Below, piece by piece: positions 52,150 through 61,865 of a stretch of 64,000 nt of DNA. Origin of the DNA: an uncultured Actinomycetes bacterium (GTDB lineage: Bacteria; Actinomycetota; Acidimicrobiia; Acidimicrobiales; RAAP-2); contig CAIKNP010000019.1 of NCBI GenBank assembly GCA_903828785.1, positions 43,139-107,138 of the forward strand. The letters are read 5' to 3'. Below the pieces are notes generated by a model that saw only the letters and a program-made list of their open reading frames with translations, had not been told where the DNA came from and did not search any database. The first letter of the stretch is position 1. Every line of letters begins with the position of its first letter. Made by a program: the position numbers and the translations under genes.

Positions 52150-53103
52150 CTACCTTAGCAGAAAAGGACCACTAGGCGTAAATTTCCTGAATATTTCGAC
52201 AGTGTCGGTGACATCACTCGACATTTGGCGTAACAGGGCGTCCAGGGTTTCAAACTTTGCCTCGGCGCGTAAGCGCTGGATGAAAGCAATATCGATGGTC
52301 TGGGCGTAGAGATCGCCCGAGAAGCCGGGCAGATGCGCTTCGACCAAGACCGCACCCTCGTCGTAAAACTGGGGACGCTGTCCCACCGATACCGCAGCAG
52401 CGCGCCACTCCTCCTCCACCCAAGCGGCGGCGGCGTAAATACCGAGCCGTGGGATGAGTTGCGCGTCCGCCAGCAAAAGGTTCGCCGTGGGGTATCCGAT
52501 CTCGCGTCCACGGTGGTCGCCGTGAACCACGGTGCCCCGGAGGACGAAGGGATGCCCTAGTAGGGCTTCGGCCAGGGCCAATTCTCCCTCCAGCAAGGCC
52601 GCGCGAACGTGCGTCGAGCTAAATCGCTCGGGGCCACCGTAACTCGGGGCCTCAATCACGTCAAAGTTCATCTCCGGACCGAGCGAGCGCAGGAGAGCAA
52701 CATTGCCACTGCGGTTGCGTCCAAAATGCGTGTCGTCACCCACGAGTATCGCGACGGCTCCCAATTCGTCCACCAGCACCCGCGAGACGAATTCTTCCGC
52801 AGTTTCAGCGGCGGTTTCAGCATTAAAGGTGACGACGCGCGTGTGCATCACACCGAGGGCAGCCAGCCCCTCGAGTCGTTGGCTCAGGGTGGAAATCAGG
52901 CGGGGTGCCTTAGAAGGGGCCAGAATCGACGCGGGATGGGGATCAAAGGTGACGACGCAGGCTTCGGCGTCAAACTCGTCCGCCAAGCGTAGCAACTGCG
53001 CAATGAGCATTTGGTGTCCTCGATGGAGGCCGTCAAAGACACCCAAGGCGACCACGCTCCGTGTTTCGCTGACCCCTACTTCGCCATCGGTGGTGATTCT
53101 CAT
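52150..53103 (-). CDS. ribF: Bifunctional riboflavin kinase/FAD synthetase
   Basis: 317 residues from the ATG at 53103, which overlaps the truB stop (ATGA); the longer frame extends into truB. The N-terminal nucleotidyltransferase domain has GVFDGLHRGHQMLI and FSSTHVRAALLEG; the C-terminal kinase domain has GREIGYPTANLLL and a VEAHLPGFSGDLY motif. It makes FMN and FAD from riboflavin. The location after truB is conserved in many bacteria. Confidence 0.94.
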   Translation of the reverse strand: MRITTDGEVGVSETRSVVALGVFDGLHRGHQMLIAQLLRLADEFDAEACVVTFDPHPASILAPSKAPRLISTLSQRLEGLAALGVMHTRVVTFNAETAAETAEEFVSRVLVDELGAVAILVGDDTHFGRNRSGNVALLRSLGPEMNFDVIEAPSYGGPERFSSTHVRAALLEGELALAEALLGHPFVLRGTVVHGDHRGREIGYPTANLLLADAQLIPRLGIYAAAAWVEEEWRAAAVSVGQRPQFYDEGAVLVEAHLPGFSGDLYAQTIDIAFIQRLRAEAKFETLDALLRQMSSDVTDTVEIFRKFTPSGPFLLR

Positions 53104-53991
53104 TCGGACTCCTGATGAAAGACGATATCGGGCTGCCAACCCGACCCCTCGCGATGAACGATACCCCTCAAGCGGCCCGCGGTGTCGATGACCGCCACTT
53201 CGTCTGTCGCATCACTGGCGTCAAAACGCAGTTGCTGACCTTGACCTAGTCGAGCGAGGTCCAAGGCATCGAGCTCGATCGTCGTCAGATCACCCACGAA
53301 GGAGCGTGGCGAGCGCAGAACCGACTCCCCCCTGTGCCACACGCTCTCGGAGTTCGTCGAGGGTCCAGGCCTCATCAACGCGGTGATCACCGCTGGACAC
53401 GCGCCGCAGCGCCGTCAGGTGACCCAGTGTTCCCAGAACTTCAGCGAGGTCGGCCAGGAGGACGCGCACGTAGGTACCCACCGAACAACGGACTGAAAAA
53501 TCCCACACCGTGGCGTCCGCCGTGGGCGTTAGGGCAAACTCGTGAATCGTGACCGCCCGCGGAGCTCGCTCCACTTCTATCCCGGCTCGGGCGAGCTCGT
53601 GTAAACGCTTTCCTCCCACCTTTAGAGCGGAGACCATAGGAGGAATCTGCATCTGCGCGCCGCTGAGCGTGGCGGCCGCTTGCGCCACCTGCTCCACCCC
53701 TAGATCGGGAACGAGGGCGGTTTCGGTAACGACGCCGTCAGCGTCGAGGGAGTCAGTCGCTACCCCGAACTGCACGGTACCGGTGTAGTGCTTATTTTGT
53801 CCTTGCGCAAAGCGTAGAAGCCGCGTCGAGGGGCCAATCGCCAAGACCAAGAGTCCGGTCGCCATAGGATCGAGGGTCCCCGCATGGCCGATGCGGCGTT
53901 CCTGGAATATCCTGCGCGCCTGGGCGACCACGTCGTGGCTCGTCAACCCCGCACTTTTGTCAACGAGTACTAATCCGTTATTCGTCGTCAT
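53100..53991 (-). pseudogene. truB: tRNA pseudouridine synthase B, split by a +1 indel in a 6-C run
   Basis: From the ATG at 53991 the frame encodes a full TruB catalytic domain (NGLVLVDKSAGLTSHDVV, HAGTLDPMATGLL, DSLDADGVVTE, GTYVRVLLADL) but ends early at 53290. The C-terminal TruB domain (GDLTTIELDALDLARLGQG to HREGSGWQPDIVF) continues in another frame to a TGA at 53100. Removing one C from the six at 53327-53332 (plus-strand sense) restores a 296-residue protein of normal length. TruB makes psi55 in tRNA. A homopolymer sequencing error is the simplest explanation; a real mutation or polymerase/ribosome slippage are alternatives. Confidence 0.85.
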
Positions 53992-54337
53992 GCAGAGTTT
54001 GCCCGCGCAAAACGCGTTCGACCGCGCTTCCACTCACGATGGCGGGGTCGGCCACGAACGTCAATTTGGGCGTTCGTTTCATCCGCGTCTGGGCGTTGAC
54101 CGAGCCTTGAATCTGGGCTCGACGTTCGTCCAATACTTCCTTGACCTCGGCAGAAAGCGAATCCAAATACACCATGGCAAAGCGCATATCGGGAGCGGTC
54201 TCGACCCCCGTGACGGTGATAATTCCGAGCCGATCATCGATGTCGCTTAACTTCATCAGCTCCTCCGAGATGACCTCTCGGAGAATCTGATTCAGCCTCG
54301 CGGAACGAGGATAGGGGTGGTGTCCGTCGCGGGCCAT
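53978..54337 (-). CDS. rbfA: Ribosome-binding factor A
   Basis: 119 residues. Wording RSARLNQILREVISEELMKLSD, GIITVTGVETAPDMRFAMVYLDSL and TPKLTFVADPAIVSGSAVERVL matches RbfA, a KH-like protein that helps mature the 30S subunit. It overlaps truB by 14 nt and follows infB by 3 nt. Confidence 0.94.
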   Translation of the reverse strand: MARDGHHPYPRSARLNQILREVISEELMKLSDIDDRLGIITVTGVETAPDMRFAMVYLDSLSAEVKEVLDERRAQIQGSVNAQTRMKRTPKLTFVADPAIVSGSAVERVLRGQTLHDDE

Positions 54338-54340
54338 GCT

Positions 54341-56998
54341 CTAGGCCGTTCGCGGAATCTCGCGCTCTTCGAAGGTTTCGATGATGTCGCCTTCCTTGAG
54401 ATCTTGGTAATCGGAAAGACCAACACCACACTCGTAGCCCGAGGCGACCTCGCGAACGTCATCCTTGAAGCGGCGCAGCGAGGTAATCGAACCCTTCCAG
54501 ATGATGGTTCCTTCCCGAAGGAATCGCACCTTGGAACCTCGGGTGATGACACCCTCGCGCACGTAGCAACCGGCGATGGCGCCCACCTTTGGCACTCGGA
54601 TAACGTCGCGCACTTCAGCTTCACCCGTGACCACTTCTTCGAAGACCGGCGAGAGTAGACCGAGCATGGCGGCCTCAATTTCCTCGATCAACTTGTAAAT
54701 GATTTCGTAGGTACGAACTTCGACGCCTTCGGTTTCTGCCATGTCGCGACTGCGTCGATCGGGACGAACGTTGAAGCCAATAATGGTCGCCGTTGAGGCC
54801 TTGGCGAGTTGCACGTCATTCTCGGTAATGCCGCCGACCCCGCGGTGGACGATGACGAGTTTTACGTCTTCGCGCTCGAGCTTGCGCAGCGATTCGGTGC
54901 AGGCCTCCAGCGAACCCTGGACGTCGGCCTTCAAGACGATATTGAGCGTGGCGGTTTCACCGCGCTGAATCTGCTCAAAAAGGTCTTCCAGGCGCGCGCC
55001 CGAAGAGGCGGCGATGGGCTGGTGTCCCACCAGGCGGACTCGAGCAGCTCGAGCTTCCGCCAGGTTGCGCGCATTGGTGAGGTCGGTAGCGACTCGGACT
55101 TCGTCACCGGCAAAGGGTGGCTCCGAGAAGCCCAACACCTGCACCGGCGTCGAGGGACCCGCTTCTTTTACCTGCTTACCCTGATCATTGATCAGCGCCT
55201 TGACTTTGCCCCAGGTGGCACCGGCGACGACGGGATCGCCGACTCGTAGCAGACCGTCTTGCACCATCACCGTAGCGACAGGACCACGACCAACTTCGAG
55301 GTTCGCTTCGAGGACCGTTCCACTGGCTCGACCACTGGGCCTTGCCTTGAGGTCCTCGAGTTCGGCAACGAGCAGTACTTGCTCGAGCAACTCGTCAATA
55401 CCAAAACTTTGCAGAGCCGAGACCTCGGCGACGATGGTCTCGCCACCCCACTTCTCGGGCACCAAACCGTGCTCCGCGATCTGCTGCAAGACGCGGTCGG
55501 GGTTGGCATTTTCCTTATCAATTTTGTTAACGGCCACGATGATTGGCACACCGGCCGACTTCGCGTGATTGATGGCTTCGACCGTTTGGGGCATAACACC
55601 GTCATCCGCTGCGACCACCAAAATGACAATGTCGGTGACCTTCGCCCCACGGGCACGCATGGCCGTAAAGGCTTCGTGGCCGGGGGTGTCGAGAAAGGCA
55701 ATGGCCTTACCCTTCCAATTGACCTGGTAGGCACCAATGTGCTGGGTGATGCCGCCAGCTTCGCCGGCAACCACGTTGGTTTTACGAATTTTGTCCAGCA
55801 ACATGGTCTTGCCGTGGTCGACGTGCCCCATGACGGTGACCACCGGGGGACGCGAAATCGCATCGATTCCCTCGTCGAGATCGTCTTCGTCAAAGTAGCG
55901 CGCCAGCAAAGCAGCCTCTTGCTGCTCACCGGGGTCGACGATGCGCATCGTGGCGCCCACTTCGGCCGCGTAGAGCTCGACCATGTCATCACTCAACGCC
56001 TGCACGGCGGTGATGATTTCACCCTGCAGGAACAAGAAGCGCATGATGTCGGCCGCGCTGCGGTTCAACTTGGGTCCCAGATCCTTGGCGGTCGAGCCTC
56101 GCTCGATGATGATTTCGCCATCGGGAACGGGAGCCGAACTGGGCTGCCAAGTCGTCATCTGGGTTGGCTCGAGCTCCTCAACATTGCGGCGACGGCGACG
56201 CGTCGTCTTTCGCTGCGAACCTCGGGGGCCGCCACCAGCGCCGCCACCGCGGGCCGGAGCGCGTCCCGCGCCTGGTGCCGCGGGGGCGCCAGAACCGGGG
56301 GCGGAGGGGCGAGAGGGATAACTAGCGCCGCCAGGACGGGCGTAACCACCAGGGCGTGAGCCACCGGGACCGCCGGGTCCTCCAGGACCACTGGGACGGG
56401 AAGAGGGACCACCACGACCAGGGCTGGCAGGAGCCGATGGTCCGCCGGGACGGCGAGGTCCAGGGGGTGGTGGAATAGGTCGGCCACTGGGGCTCATCGC
56501 GCGCGGTGGTGGTGGAATCGGACGACCCGTCGCACTCATGGGCGGCATTGGACGAGGTGGTTCACTGCCATCGCCAGCTGGACGTTGACTCGGTCGAATA
56601 GTCGTCGGCGCATCCGAACTCGGTGGTCGAACCGGGGCGGCGGGCTTTACGATGGGCGTCGTTCGCGTGCGCACGGTTTTGGCTTCCACTGCGGGCGCTT
56701 CCGGGCTCGCGGCCACGGTTTCTACAACGGGGGTTGGCGCGGGTGTCTCCACCACGGGCTCGGGCTCAACGGAAGCCTTCGCTTTCGCCTTTCCCTTAGC
56801 GGGCTCTTCGGGAGGGGCGTCTCGACGAATGCCGAGCTGGTCCACCTTGCGGCGGATGCGGTCCGCTTGGGCGTCCTCAATCGAGGCCGACGGGCTCGTT
56901 ACTCCGATGGTCAATGCCTCGGCAACTTCGAGCAATTCCTTGCTCGTCAGTCCGAGCTCTTTCGAGAGCTCGTGTACCCGGATCTTCTTCTGCGCCAA
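54341..56998 (-). CDS. infB: Translation initiation factor IF-2
   Basis: 885 residues from a TTG at 56998 with AAGGAA 4 nt upstream. The N-terminal IF-2N domain ([20 protein letters not shown]) is followed by a long Pro/Gly/Arg-rich linker of about 220 residues, then the G domain with [10 protein letters not shown] near residue 390, [17 protein letters not shown] and [15 protein letters not shown], and C-terminal domains II-IV. It places initiator tRNA on the 30S subunit. The rare TTG start is unusual for such a highly expressed gene. Confidence 0.95.
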   Translation of the reverse strand: MAQKKIRVHELSKELGLTSKELLEVAEALTIGVTSPSASIEDAQADRIRRKVDQLGIRRDAPPEEPAKGKAKAKASVEPEPVVETPAPTPVVETVAASPEAPAVEAKTVRTRTTPIVKPAAPVRPPSSDAPTTIRPSQRPAGDGSEPPRPMPPMSATGRPIPPPPRAMSPSGRPIPPPPGPRRPGGPSAPASPGRGGPSSRPSGPGGPGGPGGSRPGGYARPGGASYPSRPSAPGSGAPAAPGAGRAPARGGGAGGGPRGSQRKTTRRRRRNVEELEPTQMTTWQPSSAPVPDGEIIIERGSTAKDLGPKLNRSAADIMRFLFLQGEIITAVQALSDDMVELYAAEVGATMRIVDPGEQQEAALLARYFDEDDLDEGIDAISRPPVVTVMGHVDHGKTMLLDKIRKTNVVAGEAGGITQHIGAYQVNWKGKAIAFLDTPGHEAFTAMRARGAKVTDIVILVVAADDGVMPQTVEAINHAKSAGVPIIVAVNKIDKENANPDRVLQQIAEHGLVPEKWGGETIVAEVSALQSFGIDELLEQVLLVAELEDLKARPSGRASGTVLEANLEVGRGPVATVMVQDGLLRVGDPVVAGATWGKVKALINDQGKQVKEAGPSTPVQVLGFSEPPFAGDEVRVATDLTNARNLAEARAARVRLVGHQPIAASSGARLEDLFEQIQRGETATLNIVLKADVQGSLEACTESLRKLEREDVKLVIVHRGVGGITENDVQLAKASTATIIGFNVRPDRRSRDMAETEGVEVRTYEIIYKLIEEIEAAMLGLLSPVFEEVVTGEAEVRDVIRVPKVGAIAGCYVREGVITRGSKVRFLREGTIIWKGSITSLRRFKDDVREVASGYECGVGLSDYQDLKEGDIIETFEEREIPRTA

Positions 56999-57041
56999 AA
57001 CGTTCCTTAACCTCAGTACTCGCGATAACGAGCACAGCCCT

Positions 57042-57308
57042 TTATTCTTTCACAACTTGCAACGTTTGAAGACTCTGGACGAACGTCATCCACTTCTCCA
57101 CTTCGGTGCCACTCAGGTCCCTTCGCAGGGCCCTTTGCGCGTGCGACAACTGCAGGCGGGCTTGGCACGTGCTGTTCGCACACCACCACAGTCCCCGTCC
57201 ACCGCCCCTGCCGAGATACCAGACCCCGTCAGTTGCACGACCCGCTCGGAACATCGCCGCGTCGCTCTGACGCCGGCGGCACACCGCGCAGGTACGGACC
57301 GGGCTTAT
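57042..57308 (-). CDS. ylxR: YlxR-family RNA-binding protein, probable ATA start
   Basis: The frame is open with GTG at 57284 as the first ordinary start, but that would cut off the conserved N-terminus. Upstream codons read SPVRTCAVCRRRQ, the canonical YlxR start (usually M-x-PVRTCVGCR). The only position that keeps it is an ATA at 57308, overlapping the nusA TAA (ATAA), with GGAGG 7 nt upstream. The 88-residue product has RTCAVCRRRQ, GRGGGRGLWWC and a C-terminal helix. YlxR lies between nusA and infB in many bacteria and binds RNA or acts as a regulator. ATA may be a true rare start or an ATG changed by an error. Confidence 0.75.
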   Translation of the reverse strand: MSPVRTCAVCRRRQSDAAMFRAGRATDGVWYLGRGGGRGLWWCANSTCQARLQLSHAQRALRRDLSGTEVEKWMTFVQSLQTLQVVKE

Positions 57309-58447
57309 GCTTCACCCTCCACAGTTTCGTCGATAATGACGATTTCTTCAAGGTCGCCTGCGGCGTTCGTCGCGACGACGTCGGTAACCACGACCGCTTC
57401 GTCGCCCTCACCAATGACTGCCACCGTCGTATCCACCACTTCGTCACCGTCGGTCCAGACCTCTTCGATCACGTCGTCTTCACCCTCGTTCTCCGAGCGG
57501 ATGTCAATACGCCAGCCCGTCAGACGGGCGGCCAAACGAGCATTCTGGCCTTCCTTGCCAATTGCCAAGGACAATTGCTGGTCGTGAACAATGACGGTAG
57601 CGATGCCCTCCTCCTCGTTCAAACGGACCTCGCGCACCCGCGCGGGAGCCAGGGCCGACTGGATGAAGGTGACGGGGTCGTCACTGTAGGGGACGACGTC
57701 AATGCGCTCACTCTTAAGTTCGTTGGTGATGTTGCGCACTCGTGATCCTCGTGCGCCCACACAAGCACCCACGGGATCCACCATTTGGTCGTTGGACGCG
57801 ACGGCAATCTTTGAACGGTGACCGGGTTCACGGGCCAAGGCCTTGATTTCTACGATGCCGCTGGCGATCTCGGGCACCTCGATCTCGAACAACTTGGCGA
57901 CCAGGGCTGGGTGCGTACGGCTGACGACAATTTGGGGACCCTTGTTCGTCTTTCGCACTTCGACGATGTAGACCTTGACTCGCGCGCCGTGCTCGTATCG
58001 TTCGAAGGCAATTTGCTCGCCCTGGGGCAGCAGCGCCTCGACTCGTCCGAGGTCGAGCAGGGTGTAGCGGTTGTCGTTCTGTTGCACCGTTCCCGAGACA
58101 ATGTCTCCTTCGCGATTGGCGAACTCTTCGTACATCTGACGACGCTGAATGTCGCGAATCAACTGCATCAAAACCTGCTTGGCGGTCTGCGCGGCGATGC
58201 GACCGAAGTCGTCAGGCGTGGCGTCCCACTCTCGCGTGACGTTACCCTCGAGGTCGAGCTCGAGGCCCCACACCTTGATCTCACCCGTTTCGGGGTTGAT
58301 CTCGACTTCGGCGTCCTCAGCCGAGTCGGGACGTCGCTTGTAGGCCGCCAACAGGGCGTTCGCCAGGGCGACGAGCAACTCGCCTTCGTCAATGTTTTGG
58401 TCACGGGCAATTTGGCTCAGAGCCTCGAGGAATTCGAAATTCGCCAT
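57305..58447 (-). CDS. nusA: Transcription termination/antitermination factor NusA
   Basis: 380 residues. N-terminal RNAP-binding domain (FEFLEALSQIARDQNIDEGELLVALANALLAAYKRR), S1 domain (VSGTVQQNDNRYTLLDLG) and KH1-KH2 (GACVGARGSRVRNITNELKSERIDVV, IGKEGQNARLAARLTGW), then an acidic tail of about 45 residues with alternating V/E/D. It modulates pausing, termination and antitermination. rimP ends 3 nt before its start; its stop overlaps the ylxR initiation region. Confidence 0.96.
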   Translation of the reverse strand: MANFEFLEALSQIARDQNIDEGELLVALANALLAAYKRRPDSAEDAEVEINPETGEIKVWGLELDLEGNVTREWDATPDDFGRIAAQTAKQVLMQLIRDIQRRQMYEEFANREGDIVSGTVQQNDNRYTLLDLGRVEALLPQGEQIAFERYEHGARVKVYIVEVRKTNKGPQIVVSRTHPALVAKLFEIEVPEIASGIVEIKALAREPGHRSKIAVASNDQMVDPVGACVGARGSRVRNITNELKSERIDVVPYSDDPVTFIQSALAPARVREVRLNEEEGIATVIVHDQQLSLAIGKEGQNARLAARLTGWRIDIRSENEGEDDVIEEVWTDGDEVVDTTVAVIGEGDEAVVVTDVVATNAAGDLEEIVIIDETVEGEA

Positions 58448-58450
58448 GAT

Positions 58451-58960
58451 CTAGCCTTTCTTTTTCGGAGTGGATACGGATTTCTTGAGTGCGGGTTTGC
58501 CGCGCGAGGGCGAAGGTTTGGCTTCGCCACCCCAGCTGAACACGGTTCGGGCCCGCTCCAGCTGGTCAAAAGCGATCTCGACGAGACCAATCTGCTCGTC
58601 GTCGAGGGTGACGGTGGTGTCGCTTACCGCCGTTACTACCCCTTCGAGGCGGCGCGTGGCTTCGCCGCTGCGCAACTGGCGCAAGGTGACAACGTGGCCG
58701 AGCGCAGAACGAAAGTGATCCACCGTGCGCAATTTGCGCTCCAAACCAGGGCTGGAGACGTCCAAGGTGTACTTTGCGTCAAAGGGATCATTCAGATCTA
58801 GCCACTCCCCAATCGCACGATTAGCCTTGGTGAGTGACTCCAAGTCAACTCCGCCCGGCTTCGTGACGACCACATTGAGCGTTCCCTTAACCATTTCGAG
58901 GTCGTAGAGTTCCAAATCGAGGGATGATAGGAGGGTGCGCACGGGCGTCTCGAGGTCCAT
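58451..58960 (-). CDS. rimP: Ribosome maturation factor RimP
   Basis: 169 residues from the ATG at 58960, 8 nt after AGGAG; the GTG at 58969 has no proper spacing. The N-terminal DLELYDLEMVKG and the central NPFDAKYTLDVSSPGLERKL are typical of RimP; an Sm-like C-terminal domain follows with a basic tail (GKPALKKSVSTPKKKG). It supports 30S maturation and heads the nusA-infB operon. Confidence 0.93.
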   Translation of the reverse strand: MDLETPVRTLLSSLDLELYDLEMVKGTLNVVVTKPGGVDLESLTKANRAIGEWLDLNDPFDAKYTLDVSSPGLERKLRTVDHFRSALGHVVTLRQLRSGEATRRLEGVVTAVSDTTVTLDDEQIGLVEIAFDQLERARTVFSWGGEAKPSPSRGKPALKKSVSTPKKKG

Positions 58961-59007
58961 CGCTACCACTCCTTTCTCTACGCCACTTCTCGCTTGGACA
59001 ATGAGAA

Positions 59008-59030
59008 AGCGCGGGCCCGAGGCCCGCGCT
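59008..59030 (-). terminator. Intrinsic terminator between proS and rimP
   Basis: AGCGCGGGCC (59008-59017) pairs with GGCCCGCGCT (59021-59030), a 10-bp GC-rich stem with a 3-nt loop, followed on the minus strand by TTTCTCATT. It lies 3' of proS and upstream of rimP. Confidence 0.82.
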
Positions 59031-59145
59031 CAACGAGTCCAAACGTCCAGAAGCGGACTGTCGGCTTCCATTGTAGCAGTGCGCTACCGGCCGTTCAAAC
59101 AGTTCCGGGGGTGACGTCACCCCTAACGGTGCGATATTTCAATAA

Positions 59146-60558
59146 TTAGTACGACTTTGCGATAATGCAGGTCAGGCCATCTTCGGTGTCCGACAGGGGT
59201 ATGGAGCCGTCAGCGCGCTGCAAGCAGCGAACGGTAAGCGCCTCTCCCTTGAGCTGCTTTTCAATCTCGGGCGTGACGAGTGACCAGGAAAGACGGGCAA
59301 AGCCATTCTGGCTCGCTTCGATGGCCTCGGCCACCGTCGAAACCGTCGTAATTCGATCGTCTCGCCGGGCCGTGGCCGCGGCGAGCATGTCCGCTTGCAT
59401 GGCGCCGAGAGCGTGCGAAATCGCACCCGCCACCGCGTCGAGCGCGACCGAGATCTTTTCGTTGGTGTCGCGGCGGACCATGGTCACGAGACCCTCAGCC
59501 AGGTCACGAGGGCCTACCTCGAGGCGCAAGGGAACGCCCTTGATTTCCCAGTCAGTCGTGCGACGACCGAAGGAACCGCGCCCCTTGTCCAGGGTCACGC
59601 GCACTTCGTTAGCTTCGAGGGTCGCCGCGAGCTGCGCGCACGCCGCGTCGACGGCCTCATCGCCCTCACGCACTGGCAAGATAACCACTTGAATGGGGGC
59701 GAGACGCGGAGGAACGACCAGACCGTTGTCATCACCGTGAGCCATGATTAATCCACCCACCATGCGCGTCGACGCACCCCAGGAGGTGGTGAAGCAGTGC
59801 GCGGACTCCCCCGCGTCATTCTGAAAGACGATGTCGAAGGCTTTGGCAAAATTCTGACCCAGCTCGTGACTCGTAGCCATTTGCAGCGCCTTGCCGTCGC
59901 GCATCATTCCTTCGCAGGTCATGGTATTCGTGGCCCCCGCGAAGCGTTCGCTCGGGGGCTTGATACCGAGCAGCGTGGGAACCGCCAGAATCGAGGTCAG
60001 AAAGTCGTTGTAGACCTCGGTGTGAATACGCAGCGCGTAACTCGAAGCGTCTTCGGCGGAAGCGTGCGCCGTGTGCCCCTCCTGCCACAGGAACTCCGAG
60101 GAGCGCAGAAAGAGGCGAGGCCGCAATTCCCAGCGCACGACGTTGGCCCACTGGTTGAGCAACAGGGGTAGGTCGCGGTGACTCTGGACCCACTTGGCCA
60201 TGTACTCGCCAATGACGGTTTCCGAGGTTGGCCGAACGACGATGGGCTCGGCGAGCTCCTCGCCACCGGCGATGGTCACCACGGCCAGCTCTGGACTAAA
60301 GCCTTCGATGTGTTCGGCTTCGCGCGCTAGGTAGCTTTGGGGAATGAAGAGAGGAAAGTAGGCGTTCTGAGCCCCCGTCTTCTTGATTCGCTGGTCGACC
60401 TCGGCGACCATGCGCTCCCAGATGGCGTACCCGTAGGGGCGAATGACCATGGTGCCGCGAACTGGGCCATTGTCCGCCATTTCGGCCTTGGCGACCACGT
60501 CTTGGTACCACTTGGGGAAGTCTTCAGCTTGGGGGGTCAATACGTTCGGGCTAGCCAC
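59146..60558 (-). CDS. proS: Prolyl-tRNA synthetase, archaeal/eukaryotic-type (ProS2)
   Basis: 470 residues from a GTG at 60558. Class II synthetase: N-terminal DFPKWYQDVVAKAEMADNGPVRGTMVIRPYGYAIWERM, motif 2 region NVVRWELRPRLFLRSSEFLWQEGHTAHAS and a C-terminal anticodon-binding domain ending CIIAKSY with conserved acidic residues. Length and wording fit the short form shared with archaea and eukaryotes and found in some bacteria, rather than the long bacterial form with an editing insert. It charges tRNA-Pro. Confidence 0.93.
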   Translation of the reverse strand: MASPNVLTPQAEDFPKWYQDVVAKAEMADNGPVRGTMVIRPYGYAIWERMVAEVDQRIKKTGAQNAYFPLFIPQSYLAREAEHIEGFSPELAVVTIAGGEELAEPIVVRPTSETVIGEYMAKWVQSHRDLPLLLNQWANVVRWELRPRLFLRSSEFLWQEGHTAHASAEDASSYALRIHTEVYNDFLTSILAVPTLLGIKPPSERFAGATNTMTCEGMMRDGKALQMATSHELGQNFAKAFDIVFQNDAGESAHCFTTSWGASTRMVGGLIMAHGDDNGLVVPPRLAPIQVVILPVREGDEAVDAACAQLAATLEANEVRVTLDKGRGSFGRRTTDWEIKGVPLRLEVGPRDLAEGLVTMVRRDTNEKISVALDAVAGAISHALGAMQADMLAAATARRDDRITTVSTVAEAIEASQNGFARLSWSLVTPEIEKQLKGEALTVRCLQRADGSIPLSDTEDGLTCIIAKSY

Positions 60559-60601
60559 GATGCTCCTTTAGAAACTCGCCGTCAGCCTAGTAAAGACTGG
60601 C

Positions 60602-61828
60602 TCAGTCACCGCGTCGACGAATTCGTTCAATTTTTGCATTGACCCTGTTGGCGTCATCACCCTTGTCGTCCAGCAGAGCAGCGCGGTCAGCCGCGGCCTC
60701 CGCCTCGGCTGAATGATCTCGAGCAGCGAGTCGGGCTTCAACGCCCTGCTCAAGAATCTTCTTCGCCTCCTCAACCAGCGCCTCGACCATTTCATCTTCG
60801 GGCACGACTCTGATGATTTGCCCTTGAATAAACAGGTGGCCCCGCTTCTTACCGGCGGCGATACCCAGATCGGCGTGGCGGGCTTCCCCGGGACCATTCA
60901 CCACGCATCCCATTACCGCAACTTGAATGGGCAAGTTGAGTGCTCCCAGCGCCGCCTGCGCTTCGGTGGCGATCTTGATCACGTCGACCTCGGCCCGCCC
61001 GCAACTCGGACAAGCAATCAAGTCCAACCCCTTGCGTTCACGCAAACCCAGCACTTCGAGCAAGGTCCGGCCGGCTCTGGCCTCCTCGACCGGATCCGCG
61101 GTCAAGGAATACCGCAAGGTATCTCCAATACCTTCTGCCAGCAAGGTGCCAATACCAGCGGTTCCCTTTAAGAGCCCTCCGGGCAGGGGGCCGGCTTCGG
61201 TGACGCCCAAGTGCAAGGGGTAGTCAAAGGTTTCCGAAGCCAATCGGTAGGCGGCAATCATGGTGGCGACCGAGGAAGCCTTCACCGAAATTTTGACGTC
61301 GTCAAAACCCACTTCCTGGAAGTACGCCAACTCCATGCGTGCGGACTCAACGAGGGCTTCGGGGGTAGCGCCGCCGAAGCGAGCGTAGAGGTCGGGGTGC
61401 AGCGACCCGGCGTTCACGCCGATGCGGATAGGAACGCCGCGGTCCTTCGCCTCGGAGGCAACCAGCTTGATTTCCTCGGGCTTTCGCAGGTTGCCGGGGT
61501 TGAGCCGAAGTCCATCGACGCCCGCTTCAAGTGCGGCCAGCGCCATTTCGACGTGAAAGTGGATGTCCGCGACAATGGGCACCGGTGACCGGGGAACAAT
61601 CTGGGCCAAACCTTCCGCAGCGGCCACGTCATTGCAGGTGCAGCGCACAATGTCGGCACCCGCCGCGGCCAGGGCGTAAATCTGCTGGAGGGTCGCGTCA
61701 ACGTCACCCGTTTTCGTGGTCGTCATTGACTGCACCGAAATGGGGGCGTCGCCGCCAACCTTGACCGAACCAAGGGAAATTTGCCGAGTGCGTCGGCGTG
61801 GCGTGAGTGGGGTGGCGGAAACGTCCAT
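60602..61828 (-). CDS. ispG: 4-hydroxy-3-methylbut-2-en-1-yl diphosphate synthase
   Basis: 408 residues. TIM barrel with VKVGGDAPISVQSMTTTKT and the C-terminal 4Fe-4S part with LIACPSCGRAEVD and VMGCVVNGPGEARHAD (cysteines in CxxC and GC positions). After the usual end the protein carries an Ala/Asp/Lys-rich tail. It reduces MEcPP to HMBPP in the MEP pathway. It follows rseP by 37 nt and proS follows after 43 nt. Confidence 0.94.
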   Translation of the reverse strand: MDVSATPLTPRRRTRQISLGSVKVGGDAPISVQSMTTTKTGDVDATLQQIYALAAAGADIVRCTCNDVAAAEGLAQIVPRSPVPIVADIHFHVEMALAALEAGVDGLRLNPGNLRKPEEIKLVASEAKDRGVPIRIGVNAGSLHPDLYARFGGATPEALVESARMELAYFQEVGFDDVKISVKASSVATMIAAYRLASETFDYPLHLGVTEAGPLPGGLLKGTAGIGTLLAEGIGDTLRYSLTADPVEEARAGRTLLEVLGLRERKGLDLIACPSCGRAEVDVIKIATEAQAALGALNLPIQVAVMGCVVNGPGEARHADLGIAAGKKRGHLFIQGQIIRVVPEDEMVEALVEEAKKILEQGVEARLAARDHSAEAEAAADRAALLDDKGDDANRVNAKIERIRRRGD

Positions 61829-61865
61829 CCCTCTATTCTGCCTTGTCCAGGGCCAGCCCGGTGCG

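Noticed and set aside
54234..54678. Short minus-strand frames over the infB/rbfA junction
   Set aside because: They overlap the true genes in other frames and show no conserved motif.
55259..56359. A 366-codon open frame opposite infB
   Set aside because: It mirrors the IF-2 G domain and Gly/Pro-rich linker; low-complexity repeats explain its length.
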